A stretch of DNA of 64,000 nucleotides from Methylobacterium dankookense. Lineage in GTDB: Bacteria; Pseudomonadota; Alphaproteobacteria; Rhizobiales; Beijerinckiaceae. The notes under the pieces are model-generated. The model was given only the letters and a program-made list of their open reading frames with translations. It ran no database searches and had not been told where the DNA came from. Made by a program: the position numbers and the translations under genes. Positions 38,504 to 48,337 of this stretch are shown here, piece after piece (within the stretch, counting starts at the first letter, position 1; each line of letters starts with the position of its first letter). Location of the stretch: contig NZ_CABFVH010000018.1 of the NCBI RefSeq assembly GCF_902141855.1, positions 1 through 64,000 of the forward strand, in the 5' to 3' direction.

Positions 38504-40012
38504 TCAGCGGCGATTGGGTACGGCGCGCGTCGCCGAGCCGGTGAAGCGCTGCGTCGTGAGGTCGTCGCCCGGGCTCGCCGCGCGGAAGCGCGTCGCGACC
38601 GCGTCCGGGCCCGGCACCACCAGATCGTCCGGCGCGGCATCGGCCTGCGCCTTGGCCGTCGCGATCCGAACCGGCGCGCCGCGCGGCGCGGGCGTGGCCG
38701 CCTCGTCCGCAGCCGCGGCCTCGAACAGGGCGCGCAGCTGCGCCTTCGGGTCGGCATCGGCCGGCACCAGCGCGACGCGGCGCGTCATTGCGGGTGCGGC
38801 CGGGATCTCGCTCTTCTGGAGCATGGAGGGCGGGGCGGCTAGAGCCACCGGGCCCATCGCGGCGAGCTGGACCGGGCGCTGCGGCGGCAGCGGCATCATG
38901 ATCGCCGCGGCCGCGACGGCGGCGAACTCGGCGGGCCGGCGCGGCGGCAGCGGCGCCTCGACCGTCTGCAGCAGCGGGTCGGCCGGCTTCGCGGCGGCCT
39001 GCGCGGGCGTCTCGGCGGTGAGCAGGCTCTTGGCGTCGGCGGGCTTGGCATCCGCCTTGGCGCCCCGCTGGAGCGCCGAGCCGCGGAGTGCCTGGTCGGC
39101 GTTCGGGGCGGCGTAGGCGAGCGCGTTGCCCGAGCCGATCTGCACGTCCGGATCGGCGCTGGCCACCGCGATGGCCGGCTTCTGCCGCCGCCGGCTCGCA
39201 GTCGGGGCGGGGGCCGGCTCGGGCGCGCTCGATCCGCCGCCGAACAGGCTCGCCAGGAACTTGCCGACGCTCGGCCCGTCATCCTCCTCGGCCGCCGCGA
39301 CCTGCGTCGTGATGCCGGCCACCGAGCCGCCGCGGGCGAGCACCTCGGCGCGGGCCTCCTCGTAGCGGGCGAGCGGATGGCCGTCCGCGGGCAGGTGCAC
39401 GGTCTTGCCGTCCGGGAACAGGCGGGCGAGCTGGTCGTGGCTCATGCGCGGCCAGGAGCGCACCGAGCCCACGTCGAGATGCACGAAGGGCGAGCCCGCG
39501 CGCGGATACCAGCCGACGCCGCCGCGCTGCATCTGCATCCCCACCGCGCGGATCTGGTCGATCGACGCGTCGGGCAGGTAGAAGTCCATCGCCTTGCCGA
39601 GCATGTGCTGGCTGTACTCGGCCACCGCGCGGGAGCGGCGGCGCAGCATGGCGTTGGTGCCGGGCGAGCGGTAGGCCGAAACCACGTGGATCGGCTCGGA
39701 CGCGCCCACCTGCCGGTAGGCCTCCCACACCGTGTCGAACAGGCGCGGGTCCATCTTGATCGGCTCGTCCATGCGCCAGTCGCGCAGGAGCCAGTTGAGC
39801 TGCTCCAGCGCCGCGCGGTCGTAGCGACCGTCACGCTTGAACGTGATGGTCGCGCTCTCCTTGGTGTGGGTGTGATAGATCGAGAGCGTGCGGGTATCGC
39901 CGTTGGCGACCGCATCCTGGGTGCCGCGTGTGCCGCCGAGCAGGGCGAGCGTGAGGCCGGAGACGGCGATGACGAGACGGCGGGCGGGTCGGATGCGGGA
40001 GATCCTGCGCAC
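38504..40012 (-). CDS. DUF882 (YcbK-like) murein peptidase
   Basis: A 502-residue exported protein. A basic N-terminus and hydrophobic segment (RLVIAVSGLTLALLGG) act as signal or anchor. The DUF882/M15-type domain spans about 40-200 with SAYRSPGTNAML, the metal-binding SQHMLGKAMDFY and FVHLDVGSVRSW, giving the His-Asp-His set of D,D- or L,D-peptidases. The remaining roughly 300 residues are Ala/Pro-rich with repeated PLPPRRP/PLPPQRP motifs, likely a cell-wall spanning region. It neighbours the L,D-transpeptidase gene on the same strand, 214 bases away. Confidence 0.88.
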   Translation of the reverse strand: MRRISRIRPARRLVIAVSGLTLALLGGTRGTQDAVANGDTRTLSIYHTHTKESATITFKRDGRYDRAALEQLNWLLRDWRMDEPIKMDPRLFDTVWEAYRQVGASEPIHVVSAYRSPGTNAMLRRRSRAVAEYSQHMLGKAMDFYLPDASIDQIRAVGMQMQRGGVGWYPRAGSPFVHLDVGSVRSWPRMSHDQLARLFPDGKTVHLPADGHPLARYEEARAEVLARGGSVAGITTQVAAAEEDDGPSVGKFLASLFGGGSSAPEPAPAPTASRRRQKPAIAVASADPDVQIGSGNALAYAAPNADQALRGSALQRGAKADAKPADAKSLLTAETPAQAAAKPADPLLQTVEAPLPPRRPAEFAAVAAAAIMMPLPPQRPVQLAAMGPVALAAPPSMLQKSEIPAAPAMTRRVALVPADADPKAQLRALFEAAAADEAATPAPRGAPVRIATAKAQADAAPDDLVVPGPDAVATRFRAASPGDDLTTQRFTGSATRAVPNRR

Positions 40013-40226
40013 GATGATCCTTGCCCAATGCGGGTACCCGCGACGGCGGGAATCATGGTGAACGCAAGGTTGCCGAAAACCGTCAACGGCCGGTTATCGG
40101 GTCCTCGTCCTGGACACCGCTCGATTCCCTACGGCTAAGGCTCGACCGTGGCGAAATCGTGCCCGCAAGTGTGGCCGCGCACGCTCACGGATTCTTGTCC
40201 TCAGGCACGTTTTCTTGAGGGGGCTC

Positions 40227-42308
40227 TCACCACCAGCCGCGCACGACCGGGGCGGGCCGGCCCGCCCACGGATCCGGATCGGCATAGACCATGCCGGCCT
40301 CCTCGCGCGCGGGCCGCGGCAGTGGCCGTGCCGCCTGCCGGGCCTGGACATGCGGCCGCTGCGGGCGGGGCGGAGCCGCCTCGGCGTTCCGCGTGGCGGG
40401 CTCGCGCTTGGGCGCCTTCGCGATCGCCGGGCCGCCGCCGCCGGGCAGGCCGAGGGCGGCGCGCATCGGCGCGTCGTAGCCGTAGAGGTCGGGGGCCGTG
40501 CGGTACTGGCCGGCATCGTCGACATAGCCGGTGAAGTAGGCGAGATGCACCGGCAGCTTCTGGTCGAGGCGGATGGTGCGCTCGCCCTTGCCGATCAGCT
40601 TCTTCAGCCGCTCGCTGGTCCAGGCCTCGGGCAGTACTGTGCCGGCGAAGCGGAAGGGATCGTCCACGCGCACGCAGCCATGGCTGAAGGCGCGCGACGA
40701 GGCCGAGAACAGGGAGCGGTTCGGCGTGTCGTGCAGGTAGACGGCATGCGCGTTCGGGAACATGAACTTGATGAAGCCGAGCGCATTCTTCTCGCCCGGC
40801 GGCTGGCGCAGCGAGACCTGGCCGCCGCGGCGCACCACCTCGTAGCCGCCCCAGGTCTTGCCGCCATAGGCGGCGATCTTGGGCAGCATGGTCTTCAGGA
40901 TCGAGGGCGGCACGTACCAGGACGGGTTGACGACGGCGTATTCCATCGCCCCCGAGAAGATCGGCGTCGGCGATTCCGCCTTGCCGACGATGACGCGGGC
41001 CTCGTCCCGCAGGGCGCCTCCGCGGAACACGCGCAGGCGGTATTCCGGCACGTTCACGAGCACGTAGTCGGGGCCGAGCTCGGCCGGCAGCCAGCGCCAG
41101 CGCTCCATGTTGACGATGAGCGCGGCCTCGTCGCCGGTCGCCGCCTTGCCCCGCCCGTCGGAGCCCGCCAGCGCCATAACGGTCTGGGCGTTGAGCACGC
41201 CCGTGGCCGCGAGGCCCCGGGCGCGCTGGAAGCCCTGCACCGCGTCGGCCACCGCCGTGTCGTAGGCATCGGGCTCGCCCGGGCCGGCATCGAGCGTGCC
41301 GGCGCTGCGCGTCTCGAGCCCGAAATGCGCGCGCAGCAGCGGCACGCGGGGATCGCGCATGCCGAGCCGCAGCACGGGCCCGGGCGGCAGCCGGAGCGCC
41401 GCCTTGGTCGTGGCCTTGGCCTCGGGCGCCGGACCCCGCAGGCTCGCGAGCCGCGCCTTGAGCGCGAGGTAGCCCGCCGAATGCGGATTGTGGGATTGGA
41501 GCTGGTCGCCCGCCGCGGCGCCCGCGCTGGCGATGCGCGCCAGCACCGCGTCCGCGCTGGGCAGGTCGAGGCTCGGGGTGATCAGGCGCGAGATCGCGGC
41601 GAGGTTGACGCGCCCGCCGCGGGCATCGCGGGCATAGAGGGCGATCGCCGCCGAGAGCTTGAGGTCGGCTTCCGCCACGGCCGCGAGTGAGGCGGCCTGG
41701 GCATCGGCATCGCCGGGCTTCGGCGCGGCCGGCAGGGCCGGGACGGGATAGGCCCGGGCGTCGAGCCCGTCCTCCCCCGCCGCCGCGAGCCGGGCCGCCG
41801 CGGCCTTGGCCGCCGGCGTGTAGGCGCCGTCCGCGATCCAGACCGGCTTGAAGGCGCCGAGCGCGTAGAAGGCGCGGATCGCCTCGCGCTCCTTGCCCGT
41901 CAGCCGCGCGAGCAGCGGGGCGGGCGCGGCGAGCCGGCGGTAGAGCGCGGCGGATTGGGGATCGCTCGGCTCGACCGGCGCGCCTGCAGCGTCGGAGGAA
42001 GCGGGCGCGTCCGTCGCGGGCGCGGCATTCGCCGGCACGCCGACCGCTTCGGCGGGCGTCGTCGGCTGCGTTCCGTCCTTCGTCGGATCCTTGGCTGTGT
42101 CCCTGGCCGCGTCCTTGGAGGAATCCTTGGCCGGGTCTTTGGCCGGATCCTTCACGGCCTCGGCCGGACGGGCCGGATCGCCCGGCACGGCCGCGTCGGT
42201 GCCCACCGCCGCGGTCCGCAGCGTCGCGGTCTCGAGGGCGCGCGCCGCCACCGAGCCGGCGAGAAGCGCGGCCAGTGCGACCAGGGCTGTGCGCGGAACG
42301 CCCATCAT
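40227..42308 (-). CDS. L,D-transpeptidase, YcbB-like
   Basis: A 693-residue exported enzyme forming 3-3 cross-links in peptidoglycan. A signal peptide (RTALVALAALLAGSVAA) precedes a low-complexity Asp/Lys/Pro-rich stretch with repeated DPAKDP-like units (about 50-85). Then come a peptidoglycan-binding-like region (AVADAVQGFQRARGLAATG) and the YkuD catalytic domain with FSHGCVRVDDP carrying the catalytic cysteine. The start at 42308 (ATGATG) follows GGGAG. The C-terminus is Arg/Pro-rich. Confidence 0.9.
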   Translation of the reverse strand: MMGVPRTALVALAALLAGSVAARALETATLRTAAVGTDAAVPGDPARPAEAVKDPAKDPAKDSSKDAARDTAKDPTKDGTQPTTPAEAVGVPANAAPATDAPASSDAAGAPVEPSDPQSAALYRRLAAPAPLLARLTGKEREAIRAFYALGAFKPVWIADGAYTPAAKAAAARLAAAGEDGLDARAYPVPALPAAPKPGDADAQAASLAAVAEADLKLSAAIALYARDARGGRVNLAAISRLITPSLDLPSADAVLARIASAGAAAGDQLQSHNPHSAGYLALKARLASLRGPAPEAKATTKAALRLPPGPVLRLGMRDPRVPLLRAHFGLETRSAGTLDAGPGEPDAYDTAVADAVQGFQRARGLAATGVLNAQTVMALAGSDGRGKAATGDEAALIVNMERWRWLPAELGPDYVLVNVPEYRLRVFRGGALRDEARVIVGKAESPTPIFSGAMEYAVVNPSWYVPPSILKTMLPKIAAYGGKTWGGYEVVRRGGQVSLRQPPGEKNALGFIKFMFPNAHAVYLHDTPNRSLFSASSRAFSHGCVRVDDPFRFAGTVLPEAWTSERLKKLIGKGERTIRLDQKLPVHLAYFTGYVDDAGQYRTAPDLYGYDAPMRAALGLPGGGGPAIAKAPKREPATRNAEAAPPRPQRPHVQARQAARPLPRPAREEAGMVYADPDPWAGRPAPVVRGWW

Positions 42309-42414
42309 CGAGACTCCCGGGGAAGGCGGCCCCGGGGGCCGCTTCGCCTGCTGTACCATAACGAGATCAAGCGCCGCCGTATGCCCCCGCACGCGGCGGA
42401 GCGCTGCGGCGAAG

Positions 42415-43911
42415 TCAGGCGGCCGCGTCCTCGGCCTTGTCCTCGCCGTCGAGGCCGAGGTCCTTGAGCTTCCGGTACAGGGTGGATCGGCCGATTCCGA
42501 GGCGGCGCGAGACCTCCGACATCCGGCCCCGGTAGAATTGCAGCGCGAAGCGGATGATCTCGGCTTCGAGCACGTCCATCGTCTTCATCTCGCCGGTCTC
42601 CTCGGCGACGAGGGACATGGCGTGCGGGTCGCGCACCTCGACGCGCACGATCTCGCGGACCGGCTCCGGCACGGCGCCCGAGGCCGGGATGGGCTGGCCC
42701 GGGGCGACGGGCACGCGCACGTCGAACCCCTCCACATGGGCGGCGATCTGCGGGAACTCGGCCACCGTCAGCTCGTCCCCGTCCGCCAGCACCACGGCGC
42801 GGAACACGGCGTTCTCGAGCTGGCGCACGTTGCCGGGCCAGCCGTAGCGGGTCAGCATCGCCATCGCCTCGGGCGTCACGGCGCGCACCCGCTTGCCCTC
42901 CTCAGCCGAGAAGCGGGCGCAGAAGGAGCGCACGAGGTCCGGGATGTCCTCGCGCCGCGCCCGCAGGGGCGGCAGGGTCATCGGGAAGACGTTGAGGCGG
43001 TAGTAGAGGTCCTCGCGGAACTTGCCCTGCTTCACGAGGTCGAGGAGCGAGCGGTTCGTCGCCGAGACCAAGCGGATGTCGACGCGCACGCTGCGCTTGG
43101 CCCCGACCGGGTCGACCTCGCCCTCCTGCAGGGCGCGCAGCAGCTTCACCTGGGCGTCGAGGGGCAATTCGCCGATCTCGTCGAGGAAGAGCGTGCCGCC
43201 CGACGCCTCGACGAACTTGCCGGCATGCTTCTCGGTGGCGCCCGTGAAGGCGCCCTTCTCGTGGCCGAACAGGGTCGACTCGACGAGGTTCTCGGGGATC
43301 GCCCCGCAATTGACCGTCACGAAGGGCTTGCCGCGGCGCTCGCCGGAGCCCTGGATCGCGCGGGCGAGCACCTCCTTGCCGACGCCCGATTCACCCTCGA
43401 TCAGCACGGGGATGCTCGACTTCGCCGCGCGCTCGGCGAGCCGCATCACCCGGTCCATGTCGGGGCTGCGTGAGGTCAGGTCCTTGAAGCTGAGCGACCC
43501 GGAGGCGCGGCGGCGCATGCGCCGGACCTCCTCCTCCAGCTGGTCCACGCGCAGCGCGTTCTTGATGGAGACCTGGAGGCGCTCGGCGCCCGCCGGCTTC
43601 ACCACGAAGTCGACAGCGCCCGCCCGCATGGCGTTGACGACGGCATCGATCGAGCCGTTGGCGGTCTGCACGATCACGGGGGTGTCGAGGCCGCTCTTGC
43701 GCATCTCGGCGAGGACCGCGTGCCCGTCCATGCCGCCGGGCATCACGAGGTCGAGCAGCACCACGTCGATGGCGGGCTCGGTGCGCACGAGCGTCAGGGC
43801 GTCGGCGCCGTTCTCCGCCGTGCGGGTCTCGAAGCCGAACCGGCGCACGGCGGCCTCGGCGAGGCGGCGCTGCACCGGATCGTCGTCGACGATCAGCACC
43901 GTTGTGGTCAT
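42415..43911 (-). CDS. Sigma-54-dependent response regulator, NtrC family
   Basis: A 498-residue activator with three domains: receiver (1-120, D54 in VLLDLVMPG), AAA+ core with Walker A GESGVGKE, the sigma-54 contact loop GAFTGA and EIGELPLDAQ, and a Fis-type helix-turn-helix (VSRRLGIGRSTLYRKL). It should drive transcription from -24/-12 promoters when phosphorylated. No kinase lies beside it, so it is an orphan here. Two ATGs compete: the one at 43911 is favoured because AAGGGG sits directly against the ATG at 43920. Confidence 0.93.
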   Translation of the reverse strand: MTTTVLIVDDDPVQRRLAEAAVRRFGFETRTAENGADALTLVRTEPAIDVVLLDLVMPGGMDGHAVLAEMRKSGLDTPVIVQTANGSIDAVVNAMRAGAVDFVVKPAGAERLQVSIKNALRVDQLEEEVRRMRRRASGSLSFKDLTSRSPDMDRVMRLAERAAKSSIPVLIEGESGVGKEVLARAIQGSGERRGKPFVTVNCGAIPENLVESTLFGHEKGAFTGATEKHAGKFVEASGGTLFLDEIGELPLDAQVKLLRALQEGEVDPVGAKRSVRVDIRLVSATNRSLLDLVKQGKFREDLYYRLNVFPMTLPPLRARREDIPDLVRSFCARFSAEEGKRVRAVTPEAMAMLTRYGWPGNVRQLENAVFRAVVLADGDELTVAEFPQIAAHVEGFDVRVPVAPGQPIPASGAVPEPVREIVRVEVRDPHAMSLVAEETGEMKTMDVLEAEIIRFALQFYRGRMSEVSRRLGIGRSTLYRKLKDLGLDGEDKAEDAAA

Positions 43912-44182
43912 GCGGCCCATCCCCTTGGTCCACGCGCGGTCGCGCCGGGACCGCCCGCGCCAGGGCGGCCGTCCGGTGCTCGTCGCGCGGGTGTTTCGTT
44001 TCGAGATGCAGCCTCGCTCAGATGCGTAAAGCTGCGCTTAACGACGATGCGAGGATTTCGCGGACGGTGTTGTCACGGGTGGTGACGGGGGCTCGGTTGA
44101 AGCCCACGCCCGTCGGCTCGATATCAGGGCGAGCCAGGGCCCCGCTTCCACGACCGGCGGCCCGCGAGGGATCCGAGCACCG

Positions 44183-46063
44183 ATGCCGAACCGACTTTTC
44201 TCAGTGTCTCCCTGCCGCGGGGCCGCAGGGGCTCAGGCCGGGACGCAGGCTGCCCGCGCCGCGGCGCAGGCGGTCGATCTCGGCGTCCTGCCCGAATGGG
44301 ATCTCGGCGACCTCTATCCGGGGCTCGACGCGCCGGAATTCCGGGCGGATCTCGAACGGGCGGAGGCCGTCTGCCGGGACTTCGGGAAGCGCTATGCCGG
44401 CCGCATCGCCGCGCTCGCGGCCGGGCCCGACGCGGCCGAGCGCCTCTGCGAGGCCGTGCGGGACTACGAGGCGATCGAGGATCTCCTCGGCAAGCTGATG
44501 TCCTATGCCGGGCTCGTCTATTCGGGCGACACCACCGACGAGGTCCGCGCCAAGTTCTACGGCGACACCCGCGAGCGCCTGACCGACGCCTCCGGCGAGC
44601 TGCTGTTCTTCGGGCTGGAGCTGAACCGCGTCGAGGACGCGGTGATGGATGCGGCGATCGCGCAGGAGCCCCTCGCGCACTACGCCCCCTGGATCGAGGA
44701 CCTGCGCCGCGAGAAGCCCTTCCAGCTCGAAGACCGCGTCGAGAAGCTGTTCCTGGAGAAGTCGGTCACCGCGAATGCCGCCTGGGACCGGCTCTTCAAC
44801 GAGACGATCGCGGCGCTGCGCTTCCCGATCCAGGGCGAGATGCTGCCGCTGGAGCCGACCCTCAACAAGCTCCAGGACCCGAGCGGCGAGGTGCGCCGCG
44901 AGGCGGCGGGCGCGATCAGCGAGGTGCTGCGCACGAACCTGCGCGTGTTCACCCTGATCACCAACACCCTCGCCAAGGACAAGGAGATCTCCGACCGCTG
45001 GCGCGGCTTCAAGGACGTGGCCGATGCCCGCCATCTCGCCAACCGCGTCGAGCCGGAGGTGGTGGCGGCGATGGTCGAGGCGGTGCAGGCGGCCTATCCG
45101 CGCCTGTCGCACCGCTACTACCGCCTCAAGGCCAAGTGGTTCGGCGTGGACGCCCTGCCCTATTGGGACCGCAACGCGCCGCTGCCGCGGGTCGAGCAGC
45201 GCACCATCCCCTGGGCGGAGGCGCGCGACACCGTGCTCTCGGCCTACGACGCCTTCTCGCCGGACATGGCGAACATCGCGCGGCGCTTCTTCGACCGCCG
45301 CTGGATCGACGCGCCGACCCGGCCCGGCAAGGCGCCCGGCGCCTTCGCGCACCCCACCGTCCCGTCCGTGCACCCCTACGTGCTGGTGAACTACCAGGGC
45401 AAGCCGCGGGACGTGATGACGCTGGCGCACGAACTTGGCCACGGCGTCCATCAGGTGCTCGCCGGGCCGAACGGCGCGCTGATGGCCCCGACGCCGCTGA
45501 CGCTTGCCGAGACCGCGAGCGTGTTCGGCGAGATGCTGACCTTCCGCAAACTGCTCGGTGCCACCACCGACACGACCCAGCGCCGGGCCATGCTCGCCGC
45601 GAAGGTCGAGGACATGATCAACACGGTGGTGCGCCAGATCGCCTTCTATGCCTTCGAACGGAAGGTCCACCTCGCCCGCGCCAAGGGCGAGCTGACCACC
45701 GAGCAGATCAACACCCTCTGGCTCTCGGTGCAGGCGGAATCCCTCGGCCCGGCGATCCGGCTCGATGCGGGCTACGAGCCCTACTGGGCCTATATCCCGC
45801 ATTTCATCCACTCGCCCTTCTACGTCTACGCCTACGCCTTCGGCGACTGCCTCGTGAACTCGCTCTACGGCGTCTATGCGAAAGCCGAGGGCGGCTTCGT
45901 GGAGCGCTACTTCGCCCTGCTCTCGGCCGGCGGCGCCAAGCCCTACGGCGAACTCCTCAAGCCCTTCGGCCTCGACGCGACCGATCCGGGCTTCTGGCAG
46001 ATCGGCCTCGGCATGATCGAGGGCATGATCGCCGAGCTGGAGGCGATGGAGGGAGAGGGCTGA
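44183..46063 (+). CDS. M3-family oligoendopeptidase (PepF-like)
   Basis: A 626-residue cytosolic zinc peptidase. The active-site motif is HELGH at about 416-420 (MTLAHELGHGVHQ), with the downstream glutamate in LAETASVFGEM. The N-terminal helical region and conserved DVADARHLANRVE fit the pepF/M3 group. It degrades short peptides. It is followed 65 bases later by the AbrB/Doc module. Confidence 0.92.
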   Translation: MPNRLFSVSPCRGAAGAQAGTQAARAAAQAVDLGVLPEWDLGDLYPGLDAPEFRADLERAEAVCRDFGKRYAGRIAALAAGPDAAERLCEAVRDYEAIEDLLGKLMSYAGLVYSGDTTDEVRAKFYGDTRERLTDASGELLFFGLELNRVEDAVMDAAIAQEPLAHYAPWIEDLRREKPFQLEDRVEKLFLEKSVTANAAWDRLFNETIAALRFPIQGEMLPLEPTLNKLQDPSGEVRREAAGAISEVLRTNLRVFTLITNTLAKDKEISDRWRGFKDVADARHLANRVEPEVVAAMVEAVQAAYPRLSHRYYRLKAKWFGVDALPYWDRNAPLPRVEQRTIPWAEARDTVLSAYDAFSPDMANIARRFFDRRWIDAPTRPGKAPGAFAHPTVPSVHPYVLVNYQGKPRDVMTLAHELGHGVHQVLAGPNGALMAPTPLTLAETASVFGEMLTFRKLLGATTDTTQRRAMLAAKVEDMINTVVRQIAFYAFERKVHLARAKGELTTEQINTLWLSVQAESLGPAIRLDAGYEPYWAYIPHFIHSPFYVYAYAFGDCLVNSLYGVYAKAEGGFVERYFALLSAGGAKPYGELLKPFGLDATDPGFWQIGLGMIEGMIAELEAMEGEG

Positions 46064-46080
46064 CGCTGCGCTTCCGGCAG

Positions 46081-46123
46081 GGCTCCCAGGGTGTTATACG
46101 TTCTGTATAACGCTCTGGGAGCC
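46081..46123. promoter_or_regulatory. Nested palindrome in front of the AbrB/Doc operon
   Basis: Outer arms GGCTCCCAG (46081-46089) and CTGGGAGCC (46115-46123) enclose inner arms GTTATAC (46093-46099) and GTATAAC (46105-46111). All pair exactly. The palindrome ends 5 bases before the antitoxin ATG, and the TATAC/TATAA inner part may overlap the -10 box. It is the likely autorepression operator; a stem-loop at the mRNA 5' end is another reading. Confidence 0.7.
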
Positions 46124-46128
46124 CGATC

Positions 46129-46353
46129 ATGAAGCTCGAAGTCAAGCGCGTCGGCAACTCGACCGGCCTGATCCTGCCGAAGGAGCTCGTGTCGCGGCTG
46201 AACCTCCAGCAGGGGCAGTGGCTCCACGTCTCCGAATTGCCGGATGGGGGCGTGCGCCTGAGTCCCTACGACCCTGATTTCGATCAGGCGATGTCGATGG
46301 TCGACGAGATCATGGACGAATATCGCGACACCCTGCGGACGCTCGCGAAATGA
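46129..46353 (+). CDS. AbrB/MazE-type antitoxin
   Basis: A 74-residue swapped-hairpin DNA-binding protein: MKLEVKRVGNSTGLILPKEL is the AbrB/MazE signature at the N-terminus, followed by a short acidic helical tail (DFDQAMSMVDEIMDEYRDT) that would neutralise the toxin. It overlaps the following doc-like gene by 4 bases (ATGA). Confidence 0.9.
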   Translation: MKLEVKRVGNSTGLILPKELVSRLNLQQGQWLHVSELPDGGVRLSPYDPDFDQAMSMVDEIMDEYRDTLRTLAK

Positions 46354-46733
46354 CCGAGCCCCGTAGGCTGACCTCGGAGGAGGTCAGGGTCGCGCATGAG
46401 CGCCAGCTTGTCCGTTTCGGCGGCCCGCCCGGCCTGCGCGACGAGAACGCTCTCGAATCGGCGCTCGCCCGACCGGTGAACCGCTGGCGCTACGAGGAAG
46501 CCGATCTGGCTTCCCTCGCGGCGGCCTACGCGTTCGGCCTCGCGCGCAATCATGCCTTCGTCGATGGCAACAAGCGGATCGCCTTCGTGGCGATGATGCT
46601 GTTCCTGCGCCTGAACGGCGCGCGCTTTGCCCCGGATCAGGCGCAGGCGACCGCGATTATCCTCGGCCTCGCCGCCGGCGAGATCGACGAGGCCGGCCTC
46701 ACCCGCTGGATCCGCGACAACTGGCCGGCATAG
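46350..46733 (+). CDS. doc: Doc/Fic-type toxin (death on curing)
   Basis: A 127-residue Fic-fold protein with the Doc active-site motif HAFVDGNKR at 68-76 and the N-terminal LTSEEVRVAHERQL. Doc proteins inactivate elongation factor Tu by phosphorylation. The frame is complete. Its antitoxin belongs to the AbrB class, not to the Phd class of the prophage P1 system. It is translationally coupled to that antitoxin. Confidence 0.9.
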   Translation: MTEPRRLTSEEVRVAHERQLVRFGGPPGLRDENALESALARPVNRWRYEEADLASLAAAYAFGLARNHAFVDGNKRIAFVAMMLFLRLNGARFAPDQAQATAIILGLAAGEIDEAGLTRWIRDNWPA

Positions 46734-46844
46734 CGTGCGCGTCGAAACAGGGGGCTCCGAGCCGCGGCGCGGGGCCCCAGGCCCCTGGTTGCTGCGCCGC
46801 GCGCGGCATATCTCGCCCTCTCGAACGAGTGAGCAGTCCCCGAG

Positions 46845-48206
46845 ATGGCCGAGACCGACCGCGAAGCCAACCGTTTCTCCGCCCGCGCCAGCCGCTACGC
46901 CCGCGTCGGCGCCAATGTCGGCACCGTCGCCGCGCGCATGGCGGGCGCCCGCCTGTTCGGCAAGGAGGGCACCACCAACGCAGCGGCCCTGGCCCAGGCG
47001 CTCGGTGGCCTGAAGGGGCCGATCATGAAGGTGGCGCAGCTTCTCGCCACCATCCCCGACCTGCTGCCGCCCGAATATGCCGCCGAGCTTCAGAAACTCC
47101 AGGCCGATGCGCCGCCCATGGGCGCGGCCTTCGTCAAGCGGCGCATGCAGGCCGAACTCGGCGCGGGTTGGCAGGCGAAGTTCCAGAGCTTCGACCTGAA
47201 ACCGGCCGCGGCCGCCTCGTTGGGCCAGGTCCACCGCGCCACCGGCCTCGACGGGGCGCCGCTCGCCTGCAAGCTGCAGTATCCGGACATGCAATCGGCG
47301 GTCGAGGCCGACCTGAAGCAGCTCGAACTCGCCTTCGCCCTGCACCGCCGGATGAACACCTGGCTCGACACCCGCGAGATCTCCAAGGAGATCGGCGCGC
47401 GCGTGCGCGAGGAGCTCGACTATACCCGCGAGGCGAAGCATGCCCGCCTCTACGGCGCGGTGCTCAAGGATATCGATGCGGTGCGCGTCCCGTGGGTGCT
47501 GGAGGATCTCTCCACCAAGCGCCTGCTGACGCTCGGCTGGCTCGACGGCGAGCGCATCCTGACCTTCTCGGACAGCCCCGTGGAGGTGCGCAACCGAATC
47601 GCCCAGGCGATGTTCAAGGCCTGGTGGCATCCCTTCAGCCGCGCCGCGGTGATCCACGGCGACCCCCATCTCGGCAACTACACGGTGTTCTCGGACGGGG
47701 CCGAGCCGCAGGGCATCAACCTGCTCGATTACGGCTGCGTGCGCATCTTCCACCCGCGCTTCGTCGGCGGCGTGGTCGATCTCTACCGTGGCCTCCTGGA
47801 GAACGACGATGCCCGCATGGTCCACGCCTACGAGGTCTGGGGCTTCAAGAACCTCAGCCGCGAGATCATCGACATCCTCAACATCTGGGCACGCTTCATC
47901 TACGGCCCGCTGCTCGAGGACCGCACCCGCACCGTGGCCGATGGCGTCAAGCCGGGCGAGTACGGCCGCCGGCAGGCCTTCCAGGTGCATCAGGCCCTGA
48001 AGGAGCGCGGGCCGGTGACGGTGCCGCAGGAATTCGTCTTCATGGACCGGGCCGCGGTCGGGCTCGGGGCGGTCTTCCTCCACCTGCGCTCGGAGCTGAA
48101 CTATCACCGCCTGTTCGAGGCGGAGATCGAGAGCTTCTCCCTCGACGCGCTGGAGGCCCGCCAGGCCGCGGCGCTCGCTGCCGTCGGCCTGCCCCGCCCG
48201 GATTAA
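46845..48206 (+). CDS. ABC1/UbiB (AarF) family atypical kinase
   Basis: A 453-residue protein of the UbiB/Coq8 group, which supports ubiquinone biosynthesis through an ATPase-like activity. Visible are the KxGQ-like MKVAQLLATIPDLLP, the Ala-rich loop AAASLGQVHRA that replaces the P-loop, the catalytic HGDPHLGNY and the metal site LLDYGCVR. The KxGQ glycine is replaced by alanine (KVAQ). It lacks the C-terminal membrane helices of E. coli UbiB. The exact role may differ from UbiB. Confidence 0.88.
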   Translation: MAETDREANRFSARASRYARVGANVGTVAARMAGARLFGKEGTTNAAALAQALGGLKGPIMKVAQLLATIPDLLPPEYAAELQKLQADAPPMGAAFVKRRMQAELGAGWQAKFQSFDLKPAAAASLGQVHRATGLDGAPLACKLQYPDMQSAVEADLKQLELAFALHRRMNTWLDTREISKEIGARVREELDYTREAKHARLYGAVLKDIDAVRVPWVLEDLSTKRLLTLGWLDGERILTFSDSPVEVRNRIAQAMFKAWWHPFSRAAVIHGDPHLGNYTVFSDGAEPQGINLLDYGCVRIFHPRFVGGVVDLYRGLLENDDARMVHAYEVWGFKNLSREIIDILNIWARFIYGPLLEDRTRTVADGVKPGEYGRRQAFQVHQALKERGPVTVPQEFVFMDRAAVGLGAVFLHLRSELNYHRLFEAEIESFSLDALEARQAAALAAVGLPRPD

Positions 48207-48337
48207 TCCGCGAAAAATCGCCCCCGCGGCCCAAAAACTAGGCCGATTGTGGGGGGGTGACACGATTGCCGCAGGAAAGGGCTTAGGCTACATCCCCCGT
48301 GACAGAACAAAGAGGCGTCAAAGGGGACGAACGCACG

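Noticed and set aside
42050..42170. Repetitive stretch in the L,D-transpeptidase gene
   Set aside because: It encodes the low-complexity DPAKDP-like linker and is not an intergenic repeat.
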